DNA from: Zeugodacus cucurbitae
Taxonomy: Eukaryota; Arthropoda; Insecta; Diptera; Tephritidae
DNA length: 64,000 bases
Assembly (NCBI RefSeq): GCF_028554725.1
Contig: NC_071670.1
Coordinates: 51,635,501-51,699,500, forward strand
Reading direction: 5' to 3'
Positions 59,158-64,000 of the stretch are shown here, in pieces; positions within the stretch are counted from its first letter, which is position 1, and each line of letters opens with the position of its first letter. A program made the position numbers and the translations under genes. Below the pieces are notes generated by a model. That model ran no database searches. It was not told the DNA's origin and worked only from the letters and a program-made list of their open reading frames with translations.

Positions 59158-59564
59158 ACGAAGTTTGTAACACCCGGAAGGAAGCGTCAGAGGAGATGAT
59201 CAGTATGTTGAACTTATTCGATTTAGCCATGTCCATGCAAAAAATTGGTGAGATCGGTTCACTATAGCACATTGCTGTCGTATGGAAAATTTTCGCATTT
59301 GAAGTGGCATCTTCACGAAATTTGACATGGATTACTGCTTAAGGTATTAATATAATCTCCGAAGAAATTGTTCAGATCGGTTAACTATATAACCTTAATG
59401 TTTCTAGCAAACAACCCGGCTAAAAAGATTTAGTAAAATGGTTTCTTTTTTTTACTTACTTTTTCTTACGTCTTTAGATTTGCTTAAACACATAGTTACT
59501 AAAAGAAATGCACCTGTGAAGAGTATATTAGCTTCGGTACAACCGAAGTTAACGTTTTTTCTAG
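59158..59564 (+). mobile_element. DINE/Helentron-like repeat with 3' hairpin
   Basis: Begins GTCACGAAGTTTGTAACACC near 59156 and includes TCGATTTAGCCATGTCCATG (a decayed GTCY region) and TCCGAAGAAATTGTTCAGAT near 59360. It ends in a perfect hairpin CTTCGGTACAACCGAAG (59532-59548), 12 bases (TTAACGTTTTTT) and CTAG before a T run. This end sequence is one I recall from many higher-fly repeats. Hairpin plus CTAG followed by T fits a Helitron/Helentron-type 3' terminus. No coding capacity. Confidence 0.68.
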
Positions 59565-60429
59565 TTTTAATGTCACACTGGTATATACCTCGTTTTAGAT
59601 ACAGTATACCAGTATAAAGATAGAACCCCATACGAGTTGTAGTTCACATTTGGGTTTGCCTGAAAAGCCTTATGCAAGAGTTTTCCTGTTTTGTATAGAA
59701 AACCGTCGTATAATTGTAAATTCGAGCGAAATACTATGTGTGTAGATATTCTGAAAAATTAGCTTTGTATCTAATTAACTTTGTAATCTAATCTAACAAA
59801 TTGGTCTTCTTCTTCACATTATTGGGTTGTATAAAGTTCTTGATTTAAATAGATGTGTAGATGTAGGAAGGTTCCGATAAATTAAAGTTTACGTGTTATA
59901 GATAAAGGGCCTTCAGGTACCCAAATATGCTGCTAAAAACAACAAAAAAAGCTATAGTTCCATTCTTGCTTAAGCTCAATTTGAAAACGACAATCAACGC
60001 GGAAAAACGAGGACAATAATTAACTGATCCTTACTGTCTTTAATACAATCGCAAGTTCATTACCTCGCCTTTTGATGATTGTTTTATATAGAAGGCTCCT
60101 GGCTTCGTACCAGACGACGTTCCCCCATATGACTCTAAAATTGTCACAACCTTCTCACCATTATTCGATAAAGCGAAATTTTTATATATTTTTAATGTGT
60201 TTAACACGATTATTTAATATACTCAAGCAACTGAAGCTATCTAGGTCAATAGCCTCTAGTAAGCAGTGGCGAATTGCAGGATACTACCAATCAATTCCGG
60301 TGACAGATAGTTAAGCAACCGCAAAGCTTGCATGGGACTCCGTGTCCAATTGGTCAAATCTATCCGCCTTCAACTTGGCATTTCCACAGCTAAAGGGAGC
60401 TCTTACCAACTACTAACACTGCTCAACAC
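59565..60429. other. Unique-looking sequence
   Basis: No gene supported. The 80-codon frame at 60072-60314 has no domain. Confidence 0.35.
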
Positions 60430-61640
60430 ACATGGTATAATTGTATAAGTGTGCGGTCGCCAACATTAAAGCGCATAAAAAAGTAAGGAAACTTTCCGCA
60501 AAAGCGCTGTCAAAAACTTGCGTTGCGTTGCGATGAGGTGTCAAAGTGACAAACGTTAATGCCGCGTGCAACAGACCGAATTACTAACTGGACGTTTCTA
60601 CACATTTCATTAAATATGTATGCGCCTCGTATTTGTTGGTGTGTGGCGGTTGAAAATTCCTAGAACTGCTGAGCGCAACTACAATAGATTTGATAGCTGA
60701 CAGTAAGCGCGGCGGGGGTTGTGGAATGCAACTTGCACTGTCTGCACAGTAATGACAGTGACAGTGACAGCGACAGTATAGTGGTGAGCAAATCCGATTG
60801 CGTTTAGTACGTTAGTTCGTTTTGCGGTTAGTCCCCCACACACGCATACGAACACGTAATTTCACACACGCTGAACAGGAGAGCACAGAAGCGCCCGCAC
60901 CGCTGCGGTCATTGGAGACACGCAGATATTGACAGCGCGCGCTTTCCTTTTCGCAGCGCCTTGTTGTTTTTGTTTTCCAGTCTAACATTACCACATATTA
61001 GGACCATCAAATATTAACGCTAGCATGCTTGTATTCGCGCGCGCTTCTGTTGTTACGTGACGCGGTCAGCGCTGACCCTACCGCGCGGTGGGGGAAAAGG
61101 TGCTACATTGACAACCGTGATGAGTATTGCGTGTTAATAGTTAAGCATGCAACGCCATGAAAAAAATTAAAGCCAGCAGCAATGTCAGGCCGTTAGCCAG
61201 TAGCAGCGGCAATCGGAGGCGCTATGTGTCCGTACGCAGGGCGCTCGGCGCGCGCTAAATGCGCTGAATTTTTTCGTTTGCGTGCCGCGGCGCGTCGTTT
61301 AGTGTTACACAGCTCGGCGGGCAAATCATTTCGTGTCACTCATTCGATGTTTCCCCAACAAAAGAACGAACTCTAATTCATTTTCACTAGCGTCCGTATT
61401 ACGCTTGGCGCGGCGGTGCGTCACTGCAGCGCTGCACTTGCGATTGCATACAGACAACTGCAGCGCCTAAGTGACGCAATGGCGCTACACCTTTTTGGAC
61501 GCTTATAGACTCATTTTTTAACCGTTGCACTTCGTCTCGGACCACCACAACCCAGCGCGCTTCCTTCGCGTTGCGTGTTGAACATCCTGACTTCCATACA
61601 ATTTGTTCGCATGTCTCTAATCGTTTGCTTTGACTTGATT
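60430..61640. promoter_or_regulatory. CpG-rich block, possible promoter or first-exon region
   Basis: Compared with the rest of the window this 1.2 kb has far more CG dinucleotides (for example GCGCGCGCTTC near 61036, GTGCCGCGGCGCGTCG near 61282, GGCGCGGCGGTGCGTC near 61408). It contains a TGACAG repeat at 60751-60780 and a 12-bp palindrome TGCAGCGCTGCA near 61424-61435. TCATTC at 61340-61345 fits the fly initiator consensus (TCAKTY), but that is a weak match and no TATA or DPE was placed. No coding frame was accepted. It could be a promoter, a 5' UTR exon or a conserved regulatory block. Confidence 0.3.
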
Positions 61641-62802
61641 GTTTGTTTTATCTCTGTCCTCACACATTCGAGTAATTGTTTATTGTTGTTATATCTTTTG
61701 TAACGCTCATTAAAATTATTGTTTCACCGCATTATTAGCACGAACACATTTTTTATTTAGTTTTATTTGTAATCCTTTCCTTTATCAGGCTATGCCAATG
61801 TAGGAAGAGGTTAGTAACAAAGAGTTGTTGTTAATTGAATAAAAATGTGTACAAATTATGTGAAATTGAGTTATTATTCCGTTAATTGTATGTGTGTGCG
61901 GTAGGAAATTGCAACAAGGAAAGCATATGATTTGTTCATCATTATTCATATGGGAGTTGTTCGAATTGCTATAAAGAAGTATGAAATTTGTTTGCAAATT
62001 TCATTGTTGTTTTTGTTATTCAACAAATCTCGTTTGTTGCACTAATTATATAGCGGTCTTACAAGTCTTTAATACCTCTTGCAAGTCTTCAACACCATTT
62101 ACTTAGTTTGTTTGGTCTTTTGCTTCGGAATAGGTCTTCATTTTGTGGATAATTTCTTCCTTGCAATTAAATTTCTTTTCACCGATCTTTCCTTCAGGGT
62201 CTGAGAACAGGAATAATTTGATATAGATCATATAATGGGATACGGAACCAATTTCAGGCCTAATCAATGCCATTGATATCTTCTTTATATGAGAGCTCGC
62301 GCGTTATACAGTCTTTTCAGATCTCTCATATACCTTAATATTCAAGTGTGATTTGTCTAGCAAGTTGGTACATTTAGAGTATTAGCTATTTCGATAAACT
62401 TAGTTTTACGGTTTTCAAATTAGCTAGAATTGTGTTATGTTTTCAAGCTCTCTCTTTGGTGTACCGTACATTGTATTCGGCTTGTATGGAGTTTAATAAA
62501 TCACTGAACGATACGAAAACAAGAAAACGCGTGCAAAACTTTGTAGTATTATGAATTTTGAAGATAAAAAGAAACTTAAGCAGGAACTATGGATCCGGAG
62601 CAAATATTTTGTTCAAGAAACCTTGCGGACTCATTAAAACTTCTAAGTTCTGTCGTCTTTTCTTATATTCCTTTTCTTCGGTTGCGGCATCAGTTAAGAT
62701 TAGTCGTACTTTTTGAACGTTTGAGGCATCTATATTTTTTATGATTCCGAGTTTTCCCATTCAGCAATCCCTATATATGTAGCCTACTACTTCATTTCAC
62801 CA
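61641..62802. other. Unique-looking AT-rich sequence
   Basis: Nothing recognised. Confidence 0.35.
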
Positions 62803-63052
62803 TGCAGCATCCTTCTTCTGTCGTAGACACCGCTTACGCGGTTATAGCCGAGTTCACAATAGCGCGCCATTAATTTCTCCTTTTGGCAGTTTAGAGCCAA
62901 TTGGTAATACCAAGTGAAGCCAGGTCCTTTTCCACTTAGTCCTTCCAACGGAGTGGAGGTCTCCTTCTTCCTCGGCTTCCACCAGCGGGTACTGCATAGA
63001 ACACTTTCAGAGCTGAAACACTTTCGTTCATTCGAACAACTTGCAGCATCCT
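62803..63052 (-). pseudogene. Non-LTR retrotransposon 3' tail with 11-bp target-site duplication
   Basis: TGCAGCATCCT occurs at 62803-62813 and 63042-63052. Between them 228 bp match, on the minus strand, the LINE tail at 21897-22186 (GTACCCGCTGGTGGAAG, ACCTCCACTCCGTTGG, TTGGTATTACCAATTGGC, ATAACCGCGTAAGCGGTGTC). The coding frame is broken. The 3' end is at the low-coordinate side, with a GAAGA-type tail, and the 5' truncation lies at 63041. Together this is a complete 5'-truncated LINE insertion. Only the last 75 or so codons of the reverse-transcriptase ORF are represented. Confidence 0.88.
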
Positions 63053-64000
63053 AAGATGTTAATTTAGACAGATTTTCATCAGCTTCATACTGCATTAGTT
63101 GTTCCACAATAGTCTAAAAATACCATTCTTCTAAAAATTTCAAAACATCGCAAGTGTTCATTTTAAACGACACGTTATTACTTATAACTTATCTTACAAC
63201 GGGGACGAAGGAACATATCAAATATTGGAAAAGTTTCATCCAAACTTCTTGAATTAGCAAAAGGAATTGTGAAGAATCACGAAATTCATCGCTTCATAAT
63301 CGAAAAGTTACCTAGTGAATACGATATTTCCCATAAAATTGTTGTGCTTTCGTAGAATGCTTGATCTTTTGTCATTCCCCCTGGTTTTTATCCTAACAAT
63401 ATCTTATTTGAGCGCAGTTTTCACTCTTGTACCGAAGCTATGACCTTTAACCTCGCTTTTCCTAGTTAATTCGATGTTTTAAGATCGGACCACTATAGAA
63501 TCAAGAGCTATAGTACATGATACATACATATGTATGTCGTCCTCCCCCTTAAGATGTTTTGAAAGTTAGGTTAGGTAAATGAGGACGAGCTTGAGATCAG
63601 TTCTTCAGGGTAAATAATATCTCCAACATCTTGTCTAAAACGTTGTTGCCTTTAAGCTTATGGAAGGAGTATAAACTGCTTTCCAGGCCCATATGTAAGT
63701 GCTAGTATATTAGCTCTATCCGTCCAAAATATATCGATTATTTTTACCAACAAGCTCGGATATATTCTATCGATTATAATGTTAGTAACATAGCCCTTTG
63801 GAGCTCGAGAGACTTCTACAAAATATTCACAGGCAAGTTAGCTTGTCATAAAACTTTCAAATATCAATTCTTTCTATGAGTGACTCCTATGTTCTTCTGA
63901 CCTAAACAGAGATCCATTTCGTGTTTACACGTTATATATATAGGTATATAATATTATAATCCCGTGAACTAATTCCAAAGGTAACTAATTATGAGTATCA
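63053..64000. other. Unique-looking sequence to window end
   Basis: Nothing recognised apart from TATA-rich runs near 63935-63958. Confidence 0.35.

Noticed and set aside
61340..61345. TCATTC as a transcription initiator
   Set aside because: A six-base match is expected often by chance; no TATA or downstream element was placed, so it is mentioned only as a weak hint.

Overview
The window reads as non-coding nuclear DNA from a higher fly, most likely a tephritid fruit fly (Bactrocera-like). The reasons are AT-rich DNA with many short TATG/CATA and GTT/CAA runs, repeat ends that I recall as common in tephritid genomes (GCGAGAGTAT followed by a CCGAAC hairpin), and broken Tc1/mariner-type transposases starting MERYTIQ. 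The genus is a guess. I found no exon of a host gene, no tRNA or rRNA, and no bacterial-type operon. The longest open frames look like chance frames in low-complexity DNA, or frames shared only because the DNA is repeated.

What the window does hold is a layered record of repeats. (1) 3370-8940: a 2,784-bp perfect-frame tandem duplication whose copies differ at one base that I could find. (2) Five degraded copies of one Tc1/mariner-type transposon (2274-2892, 27537-27730, 42655-43141, 45763-46434, 51590-52312). Two of them carry nearly the same internal deletion. (3) A large set of 0.6-0.7-kb AT-rich elements with TTAA|GGGG...CCCC|TTAA ends (9291-9961, 13130-13728, 24960-25684, 31739-32381, 34304-35016, 39187-39808, 48914-49621, 49696-50340, 58545-59157, plus fragments). 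Most share a central motif close to GAGAAAAACGCGTTTAAAG, always in the same relative orientation. (4) Five DINE-1/mini-me-like (Helentron-type) repeats (12130-13064, 15558-15822, 20161-20997, 54036-54560, 59158-59564). (5) Non-LTR retrotransposon tails, one with an 11-bp target-site duplication (62803-63052), and a 364-bp unrecognised retroposon-like insert with 14-bp flanking repeats (36150-36541). (6) Foldback and minisatellite structures at 482-762, 20005-21600, 31563-32545 and 39035-40032.

The remaining stretches (for example 10.2-12.1, 16.2-20.0, 22.2-24.9, 27.7-31.5, 36.5-39.0, 43.1-45.7, 52.3-54.0 and 59.6-60.4 kb) are unique-looking AT-rich sequence with microsatellites. They fit a long intron or an intergenic interval. 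The only stretch that looks like a possible promoter or first-exon area is the CpG-rich block at about 60430-61640. No genes can be shown to work together here: the story is transposon invasion, nesting and decay.
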